Positions 1 to 10,000 of a DNA stretch of 64,000 nucleotides are shown here, piece by piece. Numbering within the stretch: the stretch's first letter is position 1; every line of letters starts with the position of its first letter. The stretch is from Agromyces larvae. GTDB lineage: Bacteria > Actinomycetota > Actinomycetes > Actinomycetales > Microbacteriaceae. The stretch lies in the NCBI RefSeq assembly GCF_022811705.1, contig NZ_CP094528.1, positions 1,240,001-1,304,000 of the forward strand. The letters run 5' to 3'. The notes beneath the pieces are model-generated. The model saw nothing but the letters and a program-made list of their open reading frames with translations. It was not told where the DNA came from and ran no database searches. The translations under genes and the position numbers were made by a program.

Positions 1-284
1 CACTCCAGGCAGATCGGCCCGAGCTTGGTCTCGTGGTCGATCTGCGAACGGTGCTTCACGAGGAAGCAGCTCACGCAGGTGAACTCGTCGGCCTGAGGCG
101 GAAGCACGACCACGTCGAGCTCCACGTCGGACAGGTCGGCACCGGCGAGATCGAAGCTGCCGGGGTTGTCGGCGTCTTCGACGTCGACCACACCGGACAT
201 CTTGTCGGGAACGCGCTCCTTGAGGGCCTCGATCGACTCGGACTCGTCGTCGGTCTTCCGCGGTGCGTCGTAATCCGTTGCCAT
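1..284 (-). CDS. DUF4193 family protein (partial, 3' end outside window)
   Basis: Ninety-four codons are visible from the ATG at 284; the gene runs off the left edge. The product starts MATDYDAPRK, is acidic, and has a Cys pair in FTCVSCF followed 19 residues later by a third Cys in GPICLE. The last partial codon is TG-, compatible with the fourth Cys of a zinc-ribbon-like cluster. This matches the small (about 100 aa) actinobacterial DUF4193 family, whose function is unknown. It is divergent from sepH across about 200 bp of non-coding DNA in which I see no further gene. The family call is from motif memory; a metal-binding role is inference. Confidence 0.8.
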   Translation of the reverse strand, partial: MATDYDAPRKTDDESESIEALKERVPDKMSGVVDVEDADNPGSFDLAGADLSDVELDVVVLPPQADEFTCVSCFLVKHRSQIDHETKLGPICLE

Positions 285-485
285 GCCCATCCGTTCCCTG
301 GTAATACTGCGCCGTTGAATCGGCGCGCCATAGTTTGCATCAAATCCCGGTCGTTGGCAAACCGCTTCGCGGCGGTTCGACCGGCTGATCGTGCAACTTC
401 CGGCACGCCCGCGCTATTCCCCGGCCCGGCGGTCGCCACGTGGCATCCTTGGGCGGAAGCGAACCGCACGGAAGGTCATGTCGCG

Positions 486-1583
486 ATGCAGGAACTGAAG
501 GTGATCGGAGTCGAGGGCGGCGCACTCGTGGCCGCCTCCGAGGAAGGCGCACGCTTCCGGATCGAGATCGACGAGGTGCTGCAGTCGCGCATCCGCCAGG
601 TCCAGCCAGAGGCCAACCAGGGGCCGAAGCTCTCGCCGCGCGAGGTGCAGGCCCAGATCCGCGCCGGCCTCTCGGCCGACGAGATCGCACGATTGACCGG
701 TGCGTCGGTCGACTACATCCGCCGATTCGAGGGCCCGGTGCTCGCCGAACGCGAACACGTCGTCTCGTCGGCGCTCGCGGTGCCGGTGCATCTGCCCGAC
801 GACCTCGACCCGGCGGCCGACGAACCGGCGTCGTTCGGCTCCGTCATCCGCGACCGCCTGCAGAAGCTCGACGCGCACGGCGAACGCTGGGCGGCGTGGA
901 AGGACGAGGAGCGCGGCTGGGTCGTCAAGCTCGAGTTCACGGCCGACACCATCGACCACGATGCCCGCTGGAGCTTCGACCTGAAGCGCCAGGCGCTGCA
1001 GCCGATGAACTCCGAGGCGATCACGCTGTCGCAGCAGCGCGAGCTCGACGGCGGCATGATCCCGCGCCTGCGGGCCGTCGGCAACGACCCCGAGTCGAAG
1101 TTCGACAGCGGCGCGTTCGACTTCGAGGAGGCGCCCGCCGAGCGCGAGGAGGACACCGCGCCCCAGCCCGAGCTGCTGCCCTACGGCCGCCCGGCGCCGC
1201 TCGCGCCCGCCGTCTCGAGTCCGGCCGTCGCGCGCGCGGCGATCAAGCGCGCCGACGAGCCCACGCCTCCGCAGGGCGAGACCGCCGACCTGCTCGAGGC
1301 GCTGCGTCGCCGGCGAGGCGAACGCGAAGCGGTGACCGAGGAGCAGACGCCGTTGCCGATCCCCGTCTCGCCCGAGGCGCCCGCATCGCACCGGATCGGC
1401 GCCGACGCGTCACCCGAACCCGAACCGGCGACCACCGCGGACGACAAGCCCGGGGCCGCGGCGCGCGCGCTCTGGGGCGGTCGGGGCGGCGGATCCTCCG
1501 CCCGCGGGCGCAAGGGTCGGGCCTCGATGCCGAGCTGGGACGAGATCGTGTTCGGCGCGCGTCCCGACGACGACCTGGCCTGA
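486..1583 (+). CDS. sepH: septation protein SepH
   Basis: A 365-aa protein with the two conserved ends of SepH. The N-terminal DUF3071 region (about residues 1-165) contains a helix-turn-helix near residues 62-80 (SADEIARLTGASVDYIRR). The C-terminus carries the hallmark RASMPSWDEIVFG motif. The middle (about 200-340) is low-complexity, acidic and proline-rich, as usual in the family. SepH in Streptomyces and mycobacteria binds FtsZ and promotes Z-ring assembly, so a cytoplasmic divisome role is expected. The ATG at 486 is chosen because homology-like sequence begins at MQELKVIGVE; the open frame extends upstream to 33 but that part is not protein-like. Confidence 0.92.
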   Translation: MQELKVIGVEGGALVAASEEGARFRIEIDEVLQSRIRQVQPEANQGPKLSPREVQAQIRAGLSADEIARLTGASVDYIRRFEGPVLAEREHVVSSALAVPVHLPDDLDPAADEPASFGSVIRDRLQKLDAHGERWAAWKDEERGWVVKLEFTADTIDHDARWSFDLKRQALQPMNSEAITLSQQRELDGGMIPRLRAVGNDPESKFDSGAFDFEEAPAEREEDTAPQPELLPYGRPAPLAPAVSSPAVARAAIKRADEPTPPQGETADLLEALRRRRGEREAVTEEQTPLPIPVSPEAPASHRIGADASPEPEPATTADDKPGAAARALWGGRGGGSSARGRKGRASMPSWDEIVFGARPDDDLA

Positions 1584-1604
1584 CCGCCGCACCGCGGTCG
1601 GTGC

Positions 1605-1610
1605 TACCAT
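1605..1610 (+). promoter_or_regulatory. putative -10 element for the DUF6504 gene
   Basis: TACCAT fits the actinobacterial TAnnnT pattern and directly abuts the SOS box at 1611. A LexA dimer there would cover the start site. There is no clear -35; CTGACC at 1580 is a weak candidate. Confidence 0.4.
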
Positions 1611-1626
1611 TCGAACAGGTGTTCGA
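1611..1626 (+). promoter_or_regulatory. SOS box (LexA operator)
   Basis: The 16-bp palindrome TCGAACAGGTGTTCGA matches the Gram-positive/actinobacterial LexA consensus TCGAAC-N4-GTTCGA exactly in both half-sites. It lies 14 nt upstream of the ATG at 1641 and directly after a TACCAT -10-like hexamer, so LexA binding would block transcription of the downstream gene. sepH ends at 1583 and is unlikely to be the target. Confidence 0.85.
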
Positions 1627-1640
1627 ATGCGAGGGTCGCC

Positions 1641-1925
1641 ATGCCGCAGCTCCAGGAGTACGTCGAGATCTGGACGGATGACGCGGGGTCGCCGCGTCGG
1701 CTCGTCTGGCGTACCCGCCGGTTCCGCGTGACCGACCGCCCGACGACCCTCGTCGGCCCGGCCGAGTGGTGGGCGCCGTTCGGCGACCACGACGTCTCCC
1801 CCGGCCGTGCCCCGTTGGCGATCACGGGGTGGCGGTTCCAGGCCAGCACCGACGACGGCGAGACGCACGTGTTCGACGTCGCGGACGACGACGGTCGCTG
1901 GCGGCTGCTACGCGTCTTCGACTGA
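1641..1925 (+). CDS. DUF6504-like small protein, SOS-regulated
   Basis: A 94-aa protein rich in Trp and Arg (WRTRRFRVTDRP, GPAEWWAPFGDHD) ending WRLLRVFD. The arrangement resembles DUF6504 proteins, which in many actinobacteria sit beside the SOS mutagenesis genes imuA'/imuB/dnaE2; function is unknown. Here no mutasome gene follows: clpX lies convergent 24 bp downstream. The SOS box and a GAGGG ribosome site just upstream support the ATG at 1641 and DNA-damage induction. The family name is from memory at moderate confidence; the regulatory claim rests on the sequence. Confidence 0.7.
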   Translation: MPQLQEYVEIWTDDAGSPRRLVWRTRRFRVTDRPTTLVGPAEWWAPFGDHDVSPGRAPLAITGWRFQASTDDGETHVFDVADDDGRWRLLRVFD

Positions 1926-1949
1926 CGGCGGCGGGGCGCGCGGCCGGCT

Positions 1950-3224
<1,275 letters not shown>

Positions 3225-3322
3225 CGCTGCCTCCCTCTTGCGGCGTCTGCACCGAGCCTAACCCGATCGGCGGCCGGTTCGGCGGAGCGGCGCGAATTCG
3301 TGTCCGCGCTCGGTGAACACGA

Positions 3323-3357
3323 CGGATGCCTCGGAGCGACGTGCTCCGAGGCATCCG
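3323..3357 (-). terminator. hairpin after clpP2
   Basis: A perfect 15-bp stem (CGGATGCCTCGGAGC with its complement) and 5-nt loop lies in the clpP2-clpX gap, 18 bp past the clpP2 stop. There is no T-run, as is common in high-GC genomes. It probably ends the clpP1P2 transcript or attenuates readthrough into clpX. Confidence 0.6.
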
Positions 3358-3374
3358 TTCGCGACGCTCGAACC

Positions 3375-4043
3375 TCAGCTCGTGAGGGCCGGAACCGTCT
3401 TGCGCGAGGTCAGCACCTGGTCGATGAGGCCGTACTCGAGCGCCTCCTCGGCCGACAGGATCTTGTCGCGGTCGATGTCGTCGTGCACCTGCTGCTGGTC
3501 GCGCTTGGAGTGGCGCGCCAGCGTCTCTTCGAGCCAGGTGCGCATGCGCATGATCTCGGCCGCCTGGATCTCGATGTCCGAGGCCTGCCCGTGGCCGGCC
3601 TCGCCCATCGCGGGCTGGTGGATGAGGATGCGCGCGTTCGGCAGCGCCAGCCGCTTGCCGGGGGTGCCGGCGGCGGCGATGACCGCGGCCGCGGACGCCG
3701 CCTGACCGAGCACGACCGTCATGATCTGCGGGCGGATGTACTGCATCGTGTCGTAGATCGCGGTCATCGCGGTGAACGAGCCGCCGGGCGAGTTGATGTA
3801 CATCATGATGTCGCGGTCAGGGTCCATCGACTCGAGCACGAGCAGCTGCGCCATGATGTCGTCGGCCGACGCGTCGTCGACCTGCACGCCGAGGAAGATG
3901 ATGCGGTCCTCGAAGAGCTTCGCGTACGGGTCCTGTCGCTTGTAGCCGTACGCCGTGCGCTCTTCGAAGCTGGGCAGGATGTAGCGCGAACCGGGCATCT
4001 GCAGGCCGCGGTTCGCGAGCCCGCCGAATTCGGGGGTGTTCAT
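3375..4043 (-). CDS. clpP2: ATP-dependent Clp protease proteolytic subunit ClpP2
   Basis: A 222-aa serine peptidase of family S14. The catalytic triad is visible as Ser117 (GQAASAAAV), His142 (ILIHQP) and Asp193 (IDRDKI). Compared with ClpP1 it has an N-terminal extension of about 30 residues (MPGSRYILPSFEERTAYGYKR) typical of actinobacterial ClpP2, which forms the second ring of the mixed ClpP1P2 barrel and receives ClpX or ClpC1. It begins 17 bp after the clpP1 stop, so the two are co-transcribed. Which copy is called P1 or P2 follows the usual actinobacterial gene order. Confidence 0.95.
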   Translation of the reverse strand: MNTPEFGGLANRGLQMPGSRYILPSFEERTAYGYKRQDPYAKLFEDRIIFLGVQVDDASADDIMAQLLVLESMDPDRDIMMYINSPGGSFTAMTAIYDTMQYIRPQIMTVVLGQAASAAAVIAAAGTPGKRLALPNARILIHQPAMGEAGHGQASDIEIQAAEIMRMRTWLEETLARHSKRDQQQVHDDIDRDKILSAEEALEYGLIDQVLTSRKTVPALTS

Positions 4044-4060
4044 TCGATCGATCTCTCTTC

Positions 4061-4648
4061 CTACGCCTGGTCGGTTCCGCCGCCGCCGGACACATCGAGC
4101 GCCGACTCGCGGATGTGGTCGACGAAGCCGTACTCGAGCGCTTCCTGCGCGGTGAACCAGCGGTCGCGGTCGCCGTCGCGGTTGATCTGCTCGACCGATT
4201 TGCCGGTCTGCGCCGCGGTGATCTCGGCGAGCCGCTTCTTCATGTCGAGGATGAGCTGCGCCTGGGTCTGGATGTCGCTCGCGGTGCCGCCGAAGCCGCC
4301 GTGCGGCTGGTGCAGCAGGACGCGCGCATTCGGCGTGATGTACCGCTTGCCCTTGGTGCCGGCGGTGAGCAGCAGCTGACCCATCGAGGCGGCCATGCCG
4401 ATGCCGACCGTGACGATGTCGTTCGGCACGAACTGCATGGTGTCGTAGATCGCCATGCCCGCGGTGATCGAGCCGCCCGGCGAGTTGATGTAGAGGTAGA
4501 TGTCCTTCTTCGGGTCTTCCGCAGCGAGGAGCAGCAGCTTCGCCGCGATCTCGTTCGCATTGTCATCGCGCACCTCGGAACCGAGCCAGATGATGCGGTC
4601 CTTCAGCAGTCGATCGAACACACTGGGCTGCAGTGTCGGTTCGGCCAT
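4061..4648 (-). CDS. clpP1: ATP-dependent Clp protease proteolytic subunit ClpP1
   Basis: A 195-aa ClpP with the triad Ser88 (GMAASMGQ), His113 (VLLHQP) and Asp162 (DRDRWF). It lacks the long ClpP2-type N-terminal extension and has a short Gly-rich tail ([10 protein letters not shown]). It forms the degradative chamber together with ClpP2. A GGAG ribosome site precedes the ATG on the minus strand, and TAGATT/GATACA sequences 35-45 nt upstream are candidate -10 elements. A ClgR-like palindrome lies about 70 bp upstream. ClgR activation of clpP1P2 is established in Corynebacterium, Streptomyces and Mycobacterium; here it is inferred. Confidence 0.95.
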   Translation of the reverse strand: MAEPTLQPSVFDRLLKDRIIWLGSEVRDDNANEIAAKLLLLAAEDPKKDIYLYINSPGGSITAGMAIYDTMQFVPNDIVTVGIGMAASMGQLLLTAGTKGKRYITPNARVLLHQPHGGFGGTASDIQTQAQLILDMKKRLAEITAAQTGKSVEQINRDGDRDRWFTAQEALEYGFVDHIRESALDVSGGGGTDQA

Positions 4649-4718
4649 GGATGTCGCTCCGTTTCGTTGTCGCGTTGTATCGAATCTATCCGGTGCAACA
4701 CGCGGGAACGGGGCTGTT

Positions 4719-4729
4719 CGCCCTAGGCG
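4719..4729. promoter_or_regulatory. ClgR-like operator upstream of clpP1
   Basis: CGCCCTAGGCG is a perfect inverted repeat inside TTCGCC-TA-GGCGGA and differs at one central position from the published ClgR core CGCYNANRGCG. It is 71-81 bp upstream of the clpP1 ATG and overlaps the 3' end of the neighbouring TPR gene. The fit and distance suit an activator site, but one short match can be chance. Confidence 0.45.
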
Positions 4730-5271
4730 GATGACGCGTCGGATGACGCGTCGCGACCCGGCTCGGACGCCGACTCGTCGGCAGCGAGGAGGTCGGCCGC
4801 GTACGCCGTCACCGACCGCGTGTAGCGGCCCAGGTGGGGTGCCAGCGCCGTCAGCGCGACGGATGCCCCACGGCGGGCGTCGCCCGCGCTCACGAGCGTC
4901 AGCGCGAGGAACGCGGCGACCTCGTCGCGGTAGGGAGCGTCGGGATGGGTGCGGTGCTCGGCCTCGATGAGCCGCAGCGCCTCGTCGACGTCGCCCAGGT
5001 TGCGGACGCTGCTGGCCAGCTGCACGATCGCCTGCGGGCGGTGCTCGTCGTCGAGGCCGAGCTCCAGCGCCCGCCGGTACAGCGGCACGGCCTCGTCGGG
5101 CCGGCCGGCGGAGTCGCGCGCGCCCGCCCGCTCGAAGACCGCCCGCGCGTCGTCGTCGCCGCGTTCGGCGGCGATCGCGTCGATGCGGGCGATCACCTCC
5201 TCGTCGACGAGCGATCCGGCGGCGAGGCTCCAGACCTCGTCGATGCGTCGCTCCCAGTCATCGGTCGTCAT
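4723..5271 (-). CDS. tetratricopeptide repeat protein
   Basis: A 182-aa soluble protein starting [14 protein letters not shown]. Residues about 25-130 show helical pairs of TPR type ([48 protein letters not shown]). The C-terminus is Ser/Asp-rich and partly repetitive (ASSDASSA). The ATG at 5271 is preceded on the minus strand by an AGAGGA ribosome site, so the open frame upstream is not used. TPR folds are protein-docking scaffolds; the partner is unknown. It lies between tig and clpP1, separated from tig by a strong hairpin, so it probably has its own promoter. Confidence 0.8.
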   Translation of the reverse strand: MTTDDWERRIDEVWSLAAGSLVDEEVIARIDAIAAERGDDDARAVFERAGARDSAGRPDEAVPLYRRALELGLDDEHRPQAIVQLASSVRNLGDVDEALRLIEAEHRTHPDAPYRDEVAAFLALTLVSAGDARRGASVALTALAPHLGRYTRSVTAYAADLLAADESASEPGRDASSDASSA

Positions 5272-5311
5272 GGTCCGGTCCTCTCGATGGGATGCACGCG
5301 GGCAGGGACGC

Positions 5312-5344
5312 GCGAGGGCCGGATGCGTCGCATCCGGCCCTCGC
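5312..5344 (-). terminator. hairpin terminator after tig
   Basis: A near-perfect 33-nt inverted repeat (GCGAGGGCCGGATGCG and its complement, with essentially a 3-nt loop) sits 9 bp after the tig stop codon. It is very stable and has no T-tract. It separates tig from the downstream TPR gene. Confidence 0.75.
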
Positions 5345-5353
5345 GGAACTGGC

Positions 5354-6754
5354 TTACTCGGCGTCGGCCTTCTTCGCCGCGCGCTTGCGCGCCGGCTTCT
5401 TCGGCTCCTCGACCGGTGCCTCCTCGGCGGCCTCGGTCTCGTCCACCGACTCGGCGCCCTCGGGCTCGTCATCGCCGGCGACGGCGGTGAACTCCGACAG
5501 GTCGACGGCGTTGCCCGAGGCATCCGTCACCTTCGCCTTGCCGAGCGCGATCGCGAGCGCCTTGTTGCGCGCGACCTCGCCGACCATGGCGGGGATCTGG
5601 CCGTTCTGGCTGAGGACCTGGACGAACTCGTTCGGGTCCATGCCGTACTGGGCGGCACCCTGAACGAGGTACTGGGTGAGCTCGTCCTGGCTGACCTTCA
5701 CGCCCTCGGCCTCGGCGATCGCATCGAGCACGATCTGCGTCTTGAAGGCCTTGGTGCTCGCCTCGGTGACCTCGGCGCGGTGCTCGTCGTCCTCGAGGCG
5801 ACCCTCGCTCTCGAGGTGGCGGTGCACCTCGTCCTCGATGACCGAGTCGGCGACCGGCACCTCGACGAGCTCGAGCAGCTTCTCGACGAGCAGATCGCGG
5901 GCCTGGGTGCCCTGACCGAACGTCTTGGTGCGCACGGCCTGCTCCTTCAGGCTCTCGGTGAGCTCGGCGAGCGTGTCGAACTCGCTCGCGATCTGCGCGA
6001 AGTCGTCGTCGGCCTCGGGGAGCTCGCGCTCCTTCACGGCCTCGACGGTCACGGTGATCTCGGCGGTCTCGCCCTCGTGCTCGCCGCCGAGCAGCTTCGA
6101 CGCGAAGGTCGTGGTCTCGCCCGCGGTGAGCGAGTCGATGGCCTCGTCGATGCCCTCGAGCAGCTCGCCCGAGCCGAGCTCGTACGAGATGCCCTTGGCG
6201 GTGTCGACCTCGGTGCCGTCGATCACGGCGACCAGGTCGAGGGTCACGAAGTCGCCGGCCTTGGCGGGACGGTCGACGGTGATGAGCGTGCCGAAGCGGC
6301 TGCGCAGGCGCTCGAGCTCGGCGTTCACGTCGTCGTCGCCGGCCTCGGCGTCGTCGACCGTGATCTCGATGCCGTCGTACGAGGGCAGCTCGACCTCGGG
6401 ACGCACGTCCACCTCGATCGCGAGCAGCAGGTCGCCCGAGAAGTCCTTCTCGTTCGGCCACTCGACGATGTCGGCCTCGGGGCGGCCCAGGGGGCGCAGT
6501 TCGTGCTCGGCGACGGCGGCGCGGTAGAAGCCGTCGAGACCCTCGTTGACCGCGTGCTCGAGCACGGCGGCCTTGCCGACCCGCTGGTCGATGACGGGCG
6601 CGGGCACCTTGCCCTTGCGGAAGCCGGGCACGTTGATCTGCTCGGCGATGTGCTCGTACGCGTGCGCGATGCTCGGCTTCAGCTCCTCGGGCGTCACCGT
6701 GATGGTGAGCTTCGCACGGGTGGGGCTGAGCTTCTCGACCGAGGTGGTCGGCAT
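5354..6754 (-). CDS. tig: trigger factor, ribosome-associated chaperone/PPIase
   Basis: A 466-aa protein with the three trigger-factor domains. The N-terminal ribosome-binding domain has the GFRKGKVP signature near residues 42-49, the loop that docks on L23 at the tunnel exit. An FKBP-type PPIase domain lies around residues 155-245 ([15 protein letters not shown] and [15 protein letters not shown]). A long helical C-terminal domain ends in an acidic/Lys-rich tail ([13 protein letters not shown]) common in actinobacteria. It assists folding of nascent chains. It is monocistronic: tRNA-Pro lies 48 bp upstream on the same strand and a hairpin lies downstream. Confidence 0.97.
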   Translation of the reverse strand: MPTTSVEKLSPTRAKLTITVTPEELKPSIAHAYEHIAEQINVPGFRKGKVPAPVIDQRVGKAAVLEHAVNEGLDGFYRAAVAEHELRPLGRPEADIVEWPNEKDFSGDLLLAIEVDVRPEVELPSYDGIEITVDDAEAGDDDVNAELERLRSRFGTLITVDRPAKAGDFVTLDLVAVIDGTEVDTAKGISYELGSGELLEGIDEAIDSLTAGETTTFASKLLGGEHEGETAEITVTVEAVKERELPEADDDFAQIASEFDTLAELTESLKEQAVRTKTFGQGTQARDLLVEKLLELVEVPVADSVIEDEVHRHLESEGRLEDDEHRAEVTEASTKAFKTQIVLDAIAEAEGVKVSQDELTQYLVQGAAQYGMDPNEFVQVLSQNGQIPAMVGEVARNKALAIALGKAKVTDASGNAVDLSEFTAVAGDDEPEGAESVDETEAAEEAPVEEPKKPARKRAAKKADAE

Positions 6755-6802
6755 GGAGGATCTCCTGTTCGATGGAAAGTTCGTGTCGAGCCGGTCGACT
6801 CG

Positions 6803-6877
6803 TCGGGGCGACAGGATTCGAACCTGCGACCTCCCGCTCCCAAAGCGGGCGCTCTAGCCAAGCTGAGCTACGCCCCG
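6803..6877 (-). tRNA. tRNA-Pro (anticodon TGG)
   Basis: A complete cloverleaf on the minus strand. The acceptor CGGGGCG pairs with CGCCCCG; the D arm is GCTC-AGCTTGGCTA-GAGC; the anticodon stem CCCGC/GCGGG encloses TTTGGGA with anticodon TGG; the T arm is GCAGG-TTCGAAT-CCTGT; the discriminator is A. CCA is not encoded. It begins with C as tRNA-Pro does, and lies just upstream of tig. Confidence 0.95.
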
Positions 6878-7054
6878 AGTCGCTGACTCAACTCGCAGGC
6901 CATCACGCACGGGCACGCCGGAGCGCGCCGGATCACGGGATGGACCCCCGAAAGTCTACTGCACCGCCCGGCGCGCTCCATCTGAGTGCGACACGCGCCG
7001 CCTCGCTGTGGATGACGCGGACCCGCCGCGCGAGTCGACTGGCAGAGTGTGCGC

Positions 7055-10000
7055 ATGACCGACCGACCCGCCGCAACGCCGGCCGGCGACCTGCGCCGTT
7101 GGCCCGCCGACCCCTCGTGGTTCCTCGACACCTCGCGCTGCCCCGCGTGCTTCGCACCGCTCGGGCAGGCCGTGTGCACGGTGTGCGGGCTCGACCTCGC
7201 CGTGCCCGACGCCGCCGACCTCGCCGCGCGGGGCCGCGCGGTCGCCGCCGCCGAGCACGAGCGCCAGGGGGTGATCACGCGCATGCGGGCGGCGCAGGCC
7301 GAGCGGGCGGCGGCCGCTCGGGTCGCACCCGTTGCGCCGGGTGCGCCGGTCGCGGCGCCGGTCGCGGCGCCGGTCGCGGCGCCGGTCGCTCCCGCGGCGC
7401 CGGTCGCGGCGCCGGTCGCTCCCGTTGCGCCGGTTCCGGTCGCGACGGCGCCCGGCACGGGGGTTCCGGTTCCGGATGCTCCGCCGGCGCCGCTGCCGCC
7501 CGTCGCTGCGCCGACGGCGGGCGTGGCATCCGGACCCGCACGGCCGAAGCGATCGGGCGTGCAGGTCCTGCTGCTCACCCTCGGCGTGGTGCTCGTCTCG
7601 GTGACGGCGATCGTGTTCCTGCTCGTCGCCTACCTGGTGGCGAGCCTCGAGGTGCGATCGATCATCATCGCCGCGGGCAGCGCGGTCGTGCTGGGCGTCG
7701 CCGTCCTGCTGCGGCGCGGGCGCCTGCCCGGCACCGCGGAGGGCGTGGCATCCGTCGCCGTCGTCCTGCTGCTGCTCGACGTCTGGATCGTGCGCGCGAA
7801 CGCGCTGTTCGGCAGCGACCGCCTGGACGCGGCGCTCTACACCGGCATCGCGTTCGCGGTGCTCGCCGTCGTGCTCGGCGCGGTCGCGCGCATCAGCGGG
7901 CTGCGCGCGGCCGGATTCGCCGCGGCGCTGCTCGCCCCGGCCGCGGCGTGGTCGCTCGGCCTCGCCGTCGACGGCTGGGCGACGGGGTGGTGGCTCGGCG
8001 GCCTCGGCGCCGCGGTCGTCGGCGTCGGCATCGCCGCCCGCCGGCGTTCGGGAGAGGCGCTCGCCTCGCGCATCGCCGGGTCGGTCGGGCTCTCGACGGC
8101 GTTCTGCGTCGCCGCGTGGGCGCTGCCCGATGCGGTGGTCGGAGCAGGCTGGGCGTTCCTCGCCGTCGCGGCGACCAGCGCCGTGGCGTGGGCCGTCGTC
8201 GGTCGCGGACCAGCGCTGTCGCCGTGGTCGGCGGCCTTCGCCGGCGTCGGTGCCGCTGCGGCGGCCCTCGCCCCCGCCAGCGCGGTCGCGATGGAGACCG
8301 CCGGCGGGGTCGGCTCGTGGGCGGCGCCGGCGCTCGCCGGGGTCGTGGCGGTGATCGGGGCGGCCGCCGTTCGCCGCGCGGCGCGCAGCGACACGATCGC
8401 CGCACTCGCCGCGGCATCCGGCGTCACGCTCCTGGCGGCCCTGCCGGGTGCGCTCACCGGCATCGCCCTGATCGCGGCCGCCGGCCTCCCCGGTCCGGCC
8501 TTCACCGCGAGCGCGACCGACGCGCCGAACTCGGCCGCCGCCTCGGACGGCGTGCTCGCCGCCTTCGACATCCCGGGGTGGTCGGCCGCGCTCGCGCTCG
8601 TCGCACTCGCCGCCGTGACGGCGACCGTGCTGGCGATCGTGCGCCGCTTCCGCGGACTCGGTGCTGCGGCGATCGCCGCGCTCGCCGCAGCCGCCCTCGT
8701 CGGCGCCGTGTCACTGCCCACCGTGCTCCTGGTCGCGGCCGCGCTCGGCGTGCTCGGGGTGATCGGGCTCGCGATCGCCCCCGGGCTGCGCGCACTGCCG
8801 ATCTCGGGCCTGCTCGGCACGGTCGCCGCCGGCGGACTGCTCGCCGCGGCGCTGGCGGTGCCGAGCGCGCTGCCCAGTGCCGCGGTGTGGCCCTGGGTCG
8901 TCCTCGTCGTCATCGTGACCGCGATCGCCGGGCGGGTGCTCGCCGCGCGCATCTGGCCGGCGACCGCGGCGCCGGTGATCGGCGCGCTGCACGTGGGCGT
9001 CGCCGCGATGCTCGCCATCGCGCTCTCCGCGACCGCGCCGACCTGGCTCGCCGCGGCCGGCGCCCGGCTCGACGGGCCGTGGGCGCACGGCGGAATCTGG
9101 CTCGCGCTCGTCGGCGCGGCGCTCGCGGTCGCCGCCGCGTACACGCCCCGCCTGACCGGTGCCGACCGCGGCATCGCGCTGCCGGCCTTCCTCGCCGCCT
9201 CGGCCGTCGGCGCGCTCATGACGGCGGCCGGCGAACTCGGCTGGATTCCCGCCTCGGCGGCGACGGTCGCCGGAGCGGTCGTGGTCGCGACCGGACGACC
9301 GGAGTGGACGCGAGCGGTCGCCGCCGCCGGCACTCCCCTGCTCATCGCGCTCACCGCCTGGTCGATCGCCGAGGCGCTCGACCTCGAGCACGCGATCGTC
9401 GTCGCGGCTGCGGTGCTGCTCACCGCCGCCGCCGGGCTGGTGCTCGCCGGACGTGCGACCCCGCTCACGCGGAACATCTGGTCCGGCGCGACCGGGCTCG
9501 TCGGGGTGCTCGTCGTCGCGGCATCCGTCGCCGCACCCTCGACGTGGCCCGCCCTGCTCATCCTGGTGCCCGCGCCGATCCTCATCGCCGCCGCGAGCGG
9601 CGACCCGATCGGCGGCACCTCGCCCATGCGACACGTCTCGTGGGCGAGCCTGCCGGTCGGCATCGCCGCCGTGTGGTCGTGGCTGAGCGAGGCATCCGTC
9701 GACGTCCTCGAGCCGTACACGCTCTCGCTCGCGGCCGCCCTGCTCGTCGCGGCCGGCCTCATCGCCTGGCGGCGGCCCGCCGGCGATCGGCGCCTCGCCT
9801 CCGGCCGCACCGCGCTCATCGCCTCGGCCGCCGCCGTCGCCGCACTGCCGAGCGCCGCCGCAGCCGGCGAGAGCGACCTGCGCACCCTCGTCGTCGTGCT
9901 CGCGGGTGCGGTCGTCGCGATCGCGGCGCCGTTCCTGCCCGATGCCGCCGCGGGGGTTCCCGCACGACTCATCACGACGCTCACCGGATGGGGCGCGGCC

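Noticed and set aside
33..485. Upstream extension of the sepH reading frame
   Set aside because: It overlaps the DUF4193 gene on the other strand and is not protein-like; SepH homology begins at 486.
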